From Planobispora rosea (lineage in GTDB: Bacteria > Actinomycetota > Actinomycetes > Streptosporangiales > Streptosporangiaceae), in the NCBI RefSeq assembly GCF_014648175.1, contig NZ_BMQP01000050.1, forward strand, positions 1-64,000: 64,000 nt of DNA, in the 5' to 3' direction. Of the stretch, positions 25,167 to 31,960 are shown one piece after another; within the stretch, counting starts at the first letter, position 1, and the number at the start of each line of letters is the position of its first letter. A program made the position numbers and the translations under genes. The notes beneath the pieces were generated by a model. That model searched no databases and was not told the DNA's origin. It saw nothing but the letters and a program-made list of their open reading frames with translations.

Positions 25167-26258
25167 ATGATCATGGATCCCATCGAGATGAGGTTCACCA
25201 AGGCGATCCAGGCGGGTCTGCAGAAGGAGGGGTTCTGCTTCACCTGGTGCCGGAACGGCGACCTGGAGGAGGTGGCCCGCCGGTTCGGCGCGGCCCCTGG
25301 AACAGGTGTGTGGGCCGACCTCGAAGAGCTGGAGGAACTGGAATGTGAACACTGGGAGGACCTGCTCCAGCTGACCCCGGCGGGTGAGTGGACGCTCGCC
25401 TCCGAGCCCCATGGCTTTCAAGGGAACCGGACGGAGGTCATGGAGGCGCTCTCCGCCGGTGGGTGCGCGCTGAACGTCCTCTGGCGCGGAGAGAGGGACA
25501 GCTGGGTCACCTATGCCGTCGACGGCGACATCGTCACCTCCTTCCGGCTGATGGACCTCTCGGAACGATCGGGCAGCGACCCGGCGGCGCTGGACGGGCT
25601 GCTGGAGCGGGTGGGCCTGTACGACGGGCTGTCGGCATGGGAGCGCAAGGTGCGGATCATGGCGTTGGCCGAGGAGGTCAGCGGGTGGACACTCACCCCC
25701 GAGTGGGTGCGTTCCCCCCAGTTCGCCGCCTTGATCACCACCCCGGTCCCGCGAGCGCTCGTCCCCCGCGCCTACCTGCATCCACGGGAGCCGTTCCTGG
25801 ATGAACCGGAGTTCGCGCGACTCCTGGCCGACCCGTCTCCCGCGCTGGCCCCTGCCATCACCCGGCTGGCCGTCTCCATCGTCACCACCGCAGTCGGACT
25901 GGAGGAGCATCCACTGGCGGAGGAGACTCTGCGGATTCTGGAGCTCGGCGAGGCGAGTCCAGCCGAGCGGGAGGCGCTGCGGGCACGGCTGCACCGGGCC
26001 GCCGAGGAGACCGGACAGACCCTGTCGCGGCAGCTCGGGTCCACGCCTGATACGGCGGAAGCCGAACTGCTGGAACAGACGAGCCATGCCCTCTACACCC
26101 TCGGCAAGGCGCTGTCACCGCCTCCCGTGCACGCGGCGTACGCCGTGGCGGACGAGGCCTTCCGGATACCTCGGCTGTCCAGGACGGACGTCATGCGCCT
26201 GCACGTATTGCGCAACGTCGCCGACCGCATCCTCTCGGAGGAGATGCCTCACCCCTGA
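25167..26258 (+). CDS. DUF6461-domain-like protein
   Basis: 363 residues. The first 130 residues (GFCFTWCRNGDLEEVARRFG, then WTLASEPHGFQGNRTEVMEA and LWRGERDSWVTYAVDGDIV) match the actinobacterial DUF6461 family, often found singly or fused in element- and toxin-associated loci. The remainder is an Ala/Leu-rich helical region. A second ATG 6 bp downstream is possible. Close spacing to the ankyrin gene suggests one operon. Confidence 0.7.
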   Translation: MIMDPIEMRFTKAIQAGLQKEGFCFTWCRNGDLEEVARRFGAAPGTGVWADLEELEELECEHWEDLLQLTPAGEWTLASEPHGFQGNRTEVMEALSAGGCALNVLWRGERDSWVTYAVDGDIVTSFRLMDLSERSGSDPAALDGLLERVGLYDGLSAWERKVRIMALAEEVSGWTLTPEWVRSPQFAALITTPVPRALVPRAYLHPREPFLDEPEFARLLADPSPALAPAITRLAVSIVTTAVGLEEHPLAEETLRILELGEASPAEREALRARLHRAAEETGQTLSRQLGSTPDTAEAELLEQTSHALYTLGKALSPPPVHAAYAVADEAFRIPRLSRTDVMRLHVLRNVADRILSEEMPHP

Positions 26259-26305
26259 CGCCGGAAGCACTTTGGAGAGGAACCAGTCCTACGGTCACCG
26301 AACAG

Positions 26306-26346
26306 CGAGAAGGCCCGGCTCCATGTTCTGGAACCGGACCTTCTCG
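26306..26346 (-). terminator. tRNA-type hairpin terminator, type 2
   Basis: Stem CGAGAAGG(C)CCGGCTCC / GGAACCGGACCTTCTCG with a 7-nt loop, 6 bp downstream (minus strand) of att core 3. It takes the place of the terminator seen at copies 1 and 2 but has a different sequence. Confidence 0.7.
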
Positions 26347-26351
26347 TCCTG

Positions 26352-26394
26352 GTGGAGATGAGGGGATTCGAACCCCTGACCCCTTCGATGCGAA
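26352..26394 (-). other. att core 3 (43-bp tRNA-Ala 3' end)
   Basis: Identical to 48301-48343. It is the left boundary of element C, the CRISPR-bearing element. Confidence 0.92.
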
Positions 26395-26500
26395 GGTAAA
26401 CAGGCAAGTCTGACCATGTCGATCTGAGTCGATCGGGTGCCTCTCACCTTACAGAACACTCCGGGGAGGACACGGGAAGTCTGGGGGAGCCGCAAGGCGG

Positions 26501-26521
26501 TGGCTCCCACAATTGGCTCCC
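26501..26521. other. Arm-site pair of element C, left end
   Basis: Two TGGCTCCC repeats (26501-26508 and 26514-26521, the second preceded by T) about 107 bp inside the left att core. The same pair is at 35584-35603 by the right core, so these are likely arm-type binding sites of this element's integrase. Confidence 0.6.
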
Positions 26522-26552
26522 GTGGCCTCCCGGAGTTGAGAGGATCCTATGA

Positions 26553-26834
26553 GCAACAAGTATTCAACCACTCCCGGCCGCCTCGACGCCGCACGACTGG
26601 AAGGGTTCGAAGGCGTCCGCAGTCCACATCTCGGCCGAGATCACGCTACTGAATCACAACCGTGTGCCTGCCGAGAACTACATCCATGCAGTAACAGCAT
26701 ACGAAGTACTCACGGAGGTCTTCCGAGCCGATCTCGTCGGCGTATGTTCAAGTCGGAATCCGCTTCGAATCGGGGATCGGACTCAGGACGGTGTGCAGCG
26801 GAGTCGCTTAGGAAAGGGGTGGATGACGCAACCA
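26553..26834 (+). other. Degraded coding sequence before the CRISPR array
   Basis: One open frame reads AVHISAEITLLNHNRVPAEN and YIHAVTAYEVLTEVFRADLV, which looks protein-like, but it has no start codon of its own. An ATG at 26549 opens a different frame (MSNKYSTTPGRLDAARLEGF). A frameshift near 26600 would join the two. I do not recognise the family. The frame runs into the first degenerate CRISPR repeat. Confidence 0.4.
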
Positions 26835-27456
26835 CGCACATCCTTACGTGCGCGAGGAGCTCTCAGCCTGCATGTGGATGATTAGGCTGTGAGTGACCCA
26901 TCCCTGCGTGCGCGGGGAGCACCGACCCGTGCTTCTTGATCAGTGCTTGGGCGCGGGACTATCCCCGCGTGCGCGGGGAGCACCAGCCGTGTACCAGGCT
27001 GAGGACCTCGGTTTCCGGACCATCCCCGCGTGCGCGGGGAGCACCACCTCATCCCGGGACGAGGGGCGGGAGGGCCGGGACCATCCCCGCGTGCGCGGGG
27101 AGCACCACTGCCACCCTTCCGAGATCAGCGGGCACCCGGGACCATCACCGCGTGCGCGGGGAGCACTGACCGTACCCGGCGCCGATGTTGACGACGAGGG
27201 GACCATCCCCGCGTGCGCGGGGAGCACTTGCCGACGGAGCTGATTGACAGGTCCCAGTCGGGACCATCCCCGCGTGCGCGGGGAGCACCGGTCTCCATCA
27301 CGTCGAGCGCGGCCTTGACCGGACCATCCCCGCGTGCGCGGGGAGCACCGCTGCTCCATCCCGGCCTTGGCCTCGCGGTCGGGACCATCCCCGCGTGCGC
27401 GGGGAGCACATCGGCCGCTGGGACCCCGCCGGTACGGCCGAGGGACCATCCCCGCG
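26835..27456 (-). CRISPR. CRISPR array 1 (type I-E repeats), trailer at the left
   Basis: On the minus strand the 28-bp repeat begins GTGCTCCCCGCG and ends CGGGGATGGTCC, a type I-E actinobacterial repeat with a palindromic core. Repeats end at 26922 (degenerate), 26983, 27044, 27105, 27166, 27227, 27288, 27348 and 27409, and a truncated repeat starts at 27443. Spacers are 32-33 bp. A very degenerate repeat at 26835-26862 is the oldest. Degeneration increases to the left, so the trailer is left and the leader end should be at 27456, where none exists. No cas gene is in the window. Confidence 0.95.
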
Positions 27457-27468
27457 CGGGGATGATCC
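27443..27468. other. Hybrid repeat joining two inverted CRISPR arrays
   Basis: This 26-bp segment is GGACCATCCCCGCG joined to CGGGGATGATCC: the half-repeat of array 1 fused to the half-repeat of array 2 through the palindromic CCCCGCG stem. It is a near-perfect inverted repeat. It stands exactly where the leader ends of both arrays should be. Confidence 0.9.
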
Positions 27469-27771
27469 CGACCAGGAAGCCGACGTCCGCGCCGGCCGCT
27501 AGTGCTCCCCGCGCACGCGGGGATGATCCCTCATAGCAGCCGATGGGGTCGCCTGCGGCGGCGTGCTCCCCGCGCACGCGGGGATGATCCCGCGGCGGCG
27601 GAGAAGCTGCGGGCGAAGTGGGGGTGCTCCCCGCGCACGCGGGGATGATCCCCTCGTCGCCCCGCTGAGCTGATCGGAGACCTGGTGTTCCCCGCGCACG
27701 CGGGGATGATTCCAAGTGTCAGTTGACTTTCTATTGTGGGAGAGTGCCCCTTGTGCACACGGGGACGATGA
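27457..27771 (+). CRISPR. CRISPR array 2 (type I-E repeats), trailer at the right
   Basis: Plus-strand repeats begin GTGCTCCCCGCG and end CGGGGATGATCC, one base different from array 1 (GATCC for GGTCC). A half-repeat at 27457-27468 is followed by repeats at 27502, 27563, 27624, 27685 (already mutated, GTGTTCC) and a highly degenerate copy at 27744-27771. Spacers are 31-33 bp. Degeneration increases to the right, so the trailer is right and the array is divergent from array 1. Confidence 0.95.
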
Positions 27772-27782
27772 GAGGGGAAGAG

Positions 27783-28115
27783 ATGGAGTACATACAGGCC
27801 CTAACAACTGTTGACAGCCCGGAATCTGGGGAAAGCCTGGCGCGAAGCATCACAGAGGCGCGATTTGCCGCGTGTGTGCAGATCGTAGGGCCGATTCGTT
27901 CCGTTTACTGGTGGGACGGAAAGGTGGAGACAGCTGAGGAGTGGCAGCTTCTGATCAAGACGACGGCCGAGATGTTCCCCGCGCTAGAGAAACACATCAA
28001 GGAAAATCACTCCTACGACACCCCCGAGATCATCGCCACCTCGATTGTGGCGGGAAGCCCTGAATACTTGAGCTGGATCAGCGCGGAGACGAAGCGAACT
28101 GACGCTTCGTCATAG
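27783..28115 (+). CDS. cutA: Divalent-cation tolerance protein CutA
   Basis: 110 residues. The segments MEYIQALTTVDSPESGESLA, ARFAACVQIVGPIRSVYWWD and LEKHIKENHSYDTPEIIATS are the CutA1 signature of a small trimeric ferredoxin-like protein. ATG at 27783 follows GAGGGGAAG. It starts 11 bp after the last degenerate CRISPR repeat and overlaps the convergent XRE gene by 38 bp. CutA is normally chromosomal, so its presence inside an integrative element is unusual. Confidence 0.93.
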   Translation: MEYIQALTTVDSPESGESLARSITEARFAACVQIVGPIRSVYWWDGKVETAEEWQLLIKTTAEMFPALEKHIKENHSYDTPEIIATSIVAGSPEYLSWISAETKRTDASS

Positions 28116-29514
28116 CCAGCTCTTCCAAGAAGGCCCGCACTGCCGGCTGGGTTCGCCAGCGCCTCAGTGGTTCCGCTATCACCTCAAACCGGGGGAGCCA
28201 GATAGCAGATTCAGTCTCTCTGACTGCTCTGAGTCCTTCTCGGGCGAGTTTGGCCGCTTCATCGACGGAACCTTGGACGATGTGTGCTGTGGCGATGTCA
28301 CCGAGAATGATCGCGGCACGTTTCCTATCTACTTCCGGCAGGCGGGCGATGACAGCATGTGCCAATTCCTCAGCTTCGGTGAGTTTTCCCACCTTTGAGT
28401 AGGTAGCAATACGGAAGGAGTCGAACCGGTCTTGGTCGAGAAATCTGGTCCATACACGGTCTTCTTCGGGGTCGGTGATGCTGAAGGCTTCTTCAGCCTG
28501 CGCCCAGGAGCGTAGGGCGGTTTCCCTGTCACCGAGGGCTGCGCTCTCTTCGGCATGCCGCGCAGCAAGCCATGATGCTGTACCGGGTGACATGGATGGG
28601 GGAAGCAGTTCCAAAGCGCTGCCCAGAAGGGCTCTAGCGCGTCCGTGGGAGCCTTTGGCGCTAGGGATGTAGCTGCGATAGGCGTAGGTACAGGCGATGA
28701 TGCTTGAATCGTCTACCTCTTTTGCGCCTCTCTCCGCAGTGGCGTAGAAGTTGCGAGCAGTTGTGGCACTGCCCAGGTCGCTGGCTATCCACCCAGCCAA
28801 GACGCTACTTTCCCCCGCGACCACAATCAGACGCCTTCTCAGTTCGTCCTTCGGGTCGGGGGTTGTCCCGTTGAGGATCGTCGCTACCTCTCTGAGGTGA
28901 GCGGCGAGCCCTTTGAAGATAGAACTGGCGGACATGATCTCTTCGAGGCGATGGAAGCCGGCCGACCGGGCTTCCATTTCTCGGACGATTGCTTCATCGA
29001 TGGCACTTGGTTTGGTCAGGGCGTAGGAGAGTCGCTCCCACACCTCGTTCTGAGCAAGGCTGGTGGTAGCACCGACCCTGGCGATCATGCTGAGCAATTC
29101 GCGGCGTTTCAAGGCGTCGCCCCGTTTCCCAACTGCTTCGGCTAGAAGCTGCAAGTCAAACGTGTCCGTGGAGATCTGGAACTCGCCGCCGTTGGATCGC
29201 GCACCATCCGCACCATCAGTCCCACCCGACGGTGAAAGCCCCAGAGCGCGACGTGAGTGTGCAGGCATGCCCAAACCATCGGCGATCGCCTCAAATGTAG
29301 ACTTTGCAGTCGGAATTCGCTTGCCCGTCTTGTACTCGCTTATGCGCCCTTGGGCGATCCCGGTGAGACTGGCGATCTGTCCTTGCGTGACCCCGTACTT
29401 GCCGAGGATGCGGATGATCCCTCCGAGATCCCGCCGTTTGCACACCTCAGTCATGTCCTGACGTGCGAAAACAGCATCAAGGGTCTCTCTGACTTTCCGC
29501 TGATCCATCACCAT
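28078..29514 (-). CDS. XRE-type HTH regulator with large helical C-terminal domain
   Basis: 478 residues. The HTH is near the N-terminus: GKYGVTQGQIASLTGIAQGR then ISEYKTGKRIPTAKSTFEAI. About 350 residues of helical, TPR-like repeats follow (segments REVATILNGTTPDPKDELRR, LEDE-like Ala-rich helices). This resembles actinobacterial XRE-TPR regulators that bind a peptide or small ligand. ATG at 29514 is chosen; 29508 is also possible. The motif GCGGTGAGAT in its promoter also lies upstream of the transfer operon, so it probably controls both. Confidence 0.8.
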   Translation of the reverse strand: MVMDQRKVRETLDAVFARQDMTEVCKRRDLGGIIRILGKYGVTQGQIASLTGIAQGRISEYKTGKRIPTAKSTFEAIADGLGMPAHSRRALGLSPSGGTDGADGARSNGGEFQISTDTFDLQLLAEAVGKRGDALKRRELLSMIARVGATTSLAQNEVWERLSYALTKPSAIDEAIVREMEARSAGFHRLEEIMSASSIFKGLAAHLREVATILNGTTPDPKDELRRRLIVVAGESSVLAGWIASDLGSATTARNFYATAERGAKEVDDSSIIACTYAYRSYIPSAKGSHGRARALLGSALELLPPSMSPGTASWLAARHAEESAALGDRETALRSWAQAEEAFSITDPEEDRVWTRFLDQDRFDSFRIATYSKVGKLTEAEELAHAVIARLPEVDRKRAAIILGDIATAHIVQGSVDEAAKLAREGLRAVRETESAIWLPRFEVIAEPLRRWRTQPAVRAFLEELAMTKRQFASSPR

Positions 29515-29581
29515 GGCGCGCGATCCGTTCCCGTGGTTGCTCGCCTGCAAGGACGCCTCAGATCTATCAGTCCATCACATC

Positions 29582-29601
29582 GTGAGATATCGCGGTGAGA
29601 T
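29582..29601. promoter_or_regulatory. Operator GTGAGAT-ATC-GCGGTGAGAT upstream of the XRE gene
   Basis: Two GTGAGAT half-sites in direct orientation, 12 bp apart, lie about 70 bp before the XRE start codon. The same GCGGTGAGAT element (as ATCTCACCGC) occurs at 30505, 30527 (one mismatch) and 30549. Confidence 0.55.
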
Positions 29602-29741
29602 TCGCCAGAACATCTTTGCTTGGAAACCTCACATCAGTCCGTGACGCAGGTCAGAGCTGACATGAGGCAAGAGTCGAAGATCGTATTTATCTGACTTCCG
29701 TCCGTTCATTGCCTGTGAAGCGCAGTTGCGGAGGTCAGTTC

Positions 29742-30065
29742 ATGGTTGGGGAGCAAAGGGCACCTCGCGTCACCTCCACAACCTCAGTCGCCGTTGCCGA
29801 CCAGCTACAACGGGAGCTGGCCGAGCATGGGATCACGGCGGATGTGAACGACGGCTACGGGCTGGCCGTGGTGTCGGCCTGGCGTGGTCTGGTCGTGTGG
29901 ACAAACGGTGATCTTTTCTGGTGGTGCGCTGGCTGGAACGCTCAGCGTGGCCGACCCGTCTATGCCTGCCATCCAGCGGCAGATCCGAAGCGGGCAGCAC
30001 GACGCATCGCCGTCCGGTACAAGGATCTTCGCGCCACAGAGCGTTCCGCGCCGGACAGGTCGTGA
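29742..30065 (+). CDS. Uncharacterised small actinobacterial protein
   Basis: 107 residues, MVGEQRAPRVTSTTSVAVAD, then ELAEHGITADVNDGYGLAVV and LVVWTNGDLFWWCAGWNAQR. A Trp-rich centre and a basic C-terminus. Proteins like this accompany XRE-type regulators in actinomycetes, but no function is known. Start chosen from GGAGG 9 bp upstream. Followed after 6 bp by another small gene. Confidence 0.65.
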   Translation: MVGEQRAPRVTSTTSVAVADQLQRELAEHGITADVNDGYGLAVVSAWRGLVVWTNGDLFWWCAGWNAQRGRPVYACHPAADPKRAARRIAVRYKDLRATERSAPDRS

Positions 30066-30071
30066 ACGGCC

Positions 30072-30296
30072 ATGGCGCAGAATGCGAAGCGCCTGACCCA
30101 TCCACAGGTTCACGAAGTGGTCCTACTGGGAGAGCGTCATGCGGAACACGTGGCGCTTTCGAGAATCGAATTCCTCGACTTTTTCAGTCTGAATATCAGC
30201 GACGTGCGCGGCGGATACAGCGCCAGCGCGCTGTATCACGTATATCTGCGCTCTCGTACACACGCACGGATGCAGGACAGCCGTGGCGAACCGTAG
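30072..30296 (+). CDS. Uncharacterised small protein
   Basis: 74 residues, MAQNAKRLTHPQVHEVVLLG, His- and Arg-rich with YSASALYHVYLRSRTHARM near the end. No family recognised. The 6-bp gap to the gene before suggests cotranscription. Confidence 0.55.
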   Translation: MAQNAKRLTHPQVHEVVLLGERHAEHVALSRIEFLDFFSLNISDVRGGYSASALYHVYLRSRTHARMQDSRGEP

Positions 30297-30345
30297 AGCT
30301 GGTGAGCACGCAAGGCTCATGACTGAAGGCTCCCCTGCCACCCGC

Positions 30346-30466
30346 TCGCGATGGTGCGGTTGACCGACTCACCCCTCCCGCCGTCCCTGTCCCGCACCAT
30401 CGCGTCAACGCCCCCGGCAGAGCCCTCCGCGCTCGTGAGAGCGCCAGTTCCCAAGGGCTCTGTCGG
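30346..30466. terminator. Two hairpins between the regulatory and transfer genes
   Basis: First stem: CGCGATGGTGCGG (30346-30358) with CCGCACCATCGCG (30391-30403). Second stem: CAGAGCCCT (30418-30426) with AGGGCTCTG (30455-30463). They follow the end of the small-gene operon and precede the iteron cluster. They could terminate transcription or form a single-strand origin; no rep gene is recognised in this element. Confidence 0.5.
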
Positions 30467-30504
30467 GGGTCCTCTCGTACGGGCACGGCCGTGAGCTGGG
30501 ACTT

Positions 30505-30564
30505 ATCTCACCGCAGGATCTAAGCGATCTCATCGCCGGATGTTTTCGATCTCACCGCATGATC
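30505..30564. promoter_or_regulatory. Three 22-bp-spaced direct repeats (iteron-like)
   Basis: ATCTCACCGCAGGATC, ATCTCATCGCCGGATG and ATCTCACCGCATGATC start at 30505, 30527 and 30549. Exact 22-bp spacing puts them on one face of the helix. They lie 80-140 bp before the first transfer gene and share the ATCTCACCGC core with the XRE promoter. Either operators for the XRE protein or plasmid-type iterons. Confidence 0.65.
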
Positions 30565-30645
30565 ACACCACGCGATGGGTTGCCCCCTTCCCCGGAACCT
30601 ACCTTCGCCTCGTAGGTCACCGGAAACGGAAGGGATGTGATCTAG

Positions 30646-31005
30646 ATGAACACAGCTCAGCACCACCGCCGCCGCGAACTGATCACCGGTTTGCGCGCCC
30701 TGGCCACCTTCCTGGACAGCCACCCGCAGGTGCCCGTCCCCCGGTACGGAACCGTCCGGGTGTCGGTCCACACCAACTACGACACCGACGCCACCACCGA
30801 GGCAGAGGCGATCGCCGAAGTCGAGCGGATCGCGGCCCTGTTGGGGACCACGCCCGTCGTTGAGGGCGGACACCACGTCGCCGGTATGGAGTTCGGCGGC
30901 GTCCGTTACGAAGCCGTCCTGGTCACGCGGGCGGCAATGACGCGCCGCGCCGCTCTGGACTCCTACAGCGACGCGATCGCCCTCGACGAGATTGAGGAGG
31001 CGTGA
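30646..31005 (+). CDS. Uncharacterised AICE protein
   Basis: 119 residues, MNTAQHHRRRELITGLRALA then FLDSHPQVPVPRYGTVRVSV, with an acidic middle (DTDATTEAEAIAEVERIAAL). Similar short proteins are first in transfer operons of actinomycete elements. No function is known. First gene of a run of closely spaced or overlapping genes up to 33783. Confidence 0.7.
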   Translation: MNTAQHHRRRELITGLRALATFLDSHPQVPVPRYGTVRVSVHTNYDTDATTEAEAIAEVERIAALLGTTPVVEGGHHVAGMEFGGVRYEAVLVTRAAMTRRAALDSYSDAIALDEIEEA

Positions 31006-31008
31006 GCG

Positions 31009-31200
31009 ATGGACATCGCACTGGTCGCCGTGGTCCTGGGCCTGATCCTGTCGATCGCCGCTCTCGCGCTGTTCGTGGTGCTGGTCGCCGTGATCCGCGC
31101 CGAGGACCGCCGCCACGCCCCCACCGGAGCCCTGAGCCACCGGCTGTTGGGCACCTACGCCCACCGTTGCCCCCCGGCCGCCTGCACCGGAAGGAGGTGA
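31009..31200 (+). CDS. Small membrane protein
   Basis: 63 residues with one strong transmembrane segment (IALVAVVLGLILSIAALALF) at the N-terminus and a basic, Cys-containing tail. It starts 3 bp after the previous stop. The position suggests a transfer or spread accessory protein. Confidence 0.65.
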   Translation: MDIALVAVVLGLILSIAALALFVVLVAVIRAEDRRHAPTGALSHRLLGTYAHRCPPAACTGRR

Positions 31201-31206
31201 GCCCTG

Positions 31207-31338
31207 ATGCGCACACTCCCGCCCACGCCTGGCCGGTGCTTATGCGGTGCCGACGCCAAGCCCGGAACCCGGCGATGCGCCAAGTGCCGTGCCCGCTGGC
31301 GCTGGCACCGCCGCAAGTCCCGCCACGACGGCCTCTGA
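31207..31338 (+). CDS. 43-residue zinc-ribbon-like peptide
   Basis: MRTLPPTPGRCLCGADAKPG followed by TRRCAKCRARWRWHRRKSRH. A CxC pair and a CxxC pair frame a basic tail, a possible single zinc knuckle binding nucleic acid. It starts 6 bp after the previous stop, downstream of AAGGAGGTGA. Confidence 0.55.
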   Translation: MRTLPPTPGRCLCGADAKPGTRRCAKCRARWRWHRRKSRHDGL

Positions 31339-31394
31339 CCCGCCCACCGTCCCCAGACCTCGGAGACCCCCCTTGTGAGAGGAGGTGAGGTCCC

Positions 31395-31583
31395 ATGACC
31401 GTAACCGTCCCGCTGGTGCTCGTGTTCGGCGCACTGGTGTTCATCGCCTGGCGTTACCTGGGCCTGCGCTGGTGGCACGCGCTGATCACCCTGCTGTTCG
31501 GCTTCCTGCTGGCCGCGACTGCGCTCGCGCCCGGTATCCGCAACGCCATCCGCGCGGTCCTGAGCTGGATCACCGGCCACTGA
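31395..31583 (+). CDS. Small membrane protein
   Basis: 62 residues with two membrane segments (VPLVLVFGALVFIAWRYLG and ALITLLFGFLLAATALAPG). AGGAGGTGAGG precedes the ATG. Probably a transfer accessory (Spd-like) protein, judged by position only. Confidence 0.6.
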   Translation: MTVTVPLVLVFGALVFIAWRYLGLRWWHALITLLFGFLLAATALAPGIRNAIRAVLSWITGH

Positions 31584-31615
31584 CCCCTGTCCCCGACCGA
31601 AGGATGTGATGCTTG

Positions 31616-31960
31616 ATGCCCCACCGCCACCCCTACCCGCACACAGATCTTCAGGAGGTTGCCTCTCGCAACACCACCGCCGCTCAGCTCCTGGCGGCCC
31701 TCACCCAAGAACCCCTGCCCCTGCTCCCCGTCTGGGCGCACGTGATCGCCGCCCTCGACGACATCGAAGCCCTGATCGACGAGATCACCGGCCTACGCGC
31801 CGAACTGGCCAGCGTCCGCTACCAGCGCGCCAACCTGCGAGCCGCCATCCGCGCCACCCTGGCGGCCGACCACGACGGCGACGACGATCCCCTGTACTAC
31901 ATCCGTGACGAGCTGCACGCCCAAAGCAGCGCTGAGCAAGCGGTGGGTGAGGGCCGATGA
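31616..31960 (+). CDS. Uncharacterised AICE protein
   Basis: 114 residues, MPHRHPYPHTDLQEVASRNT, then a long helix likely to form a coiled coil (IEALIDEITGLRAELASVRY) and an acidic tail. ATG at 31616 is chosen over TTG at 31613. It overlaps the FtsK gene by ATGA, so the two are translationally coupled. Confidence 0.65.
   Translation: MPHRHPYPHTDLQEVASRNTTAAQLLAALTQEPLPLLPVWAHVIAALDDIEALIDEITGLRAELASVRYQRANLRAAIRATLAADHDGDDDPLYYIRDELHAQSSAEQAVGEGR

Larger units (their letters stand above)
22012..26351. mobile_element. Element B: integrase-less remnant with four cargo genes
   Basis: Bounded by intact att cores at 22012 and 26352. It contains four plus-strand genes (22262, 22957, 24196, 25167) and no recombination or transfer gene. 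Its left end is like that of element A; its right end has a different tRNA terminator (26306-26346). Size 4.3 kb. It could be mobilised only by an integrase acting in trans. Confidence 0.65.

Noticed and set aside
26553-26834. Degraded frame beside the CRISPR array as a cas gene remnant
   Set aside because: The readable segments do not resemble any Cas protein I know, so I list it only as degraded sequence.
26893-27715. Several open frames repeating motifs such as SPRARGA or HPRVRGEH
   Set aside because: These are translations of the CRISPR repeats and not proteins.
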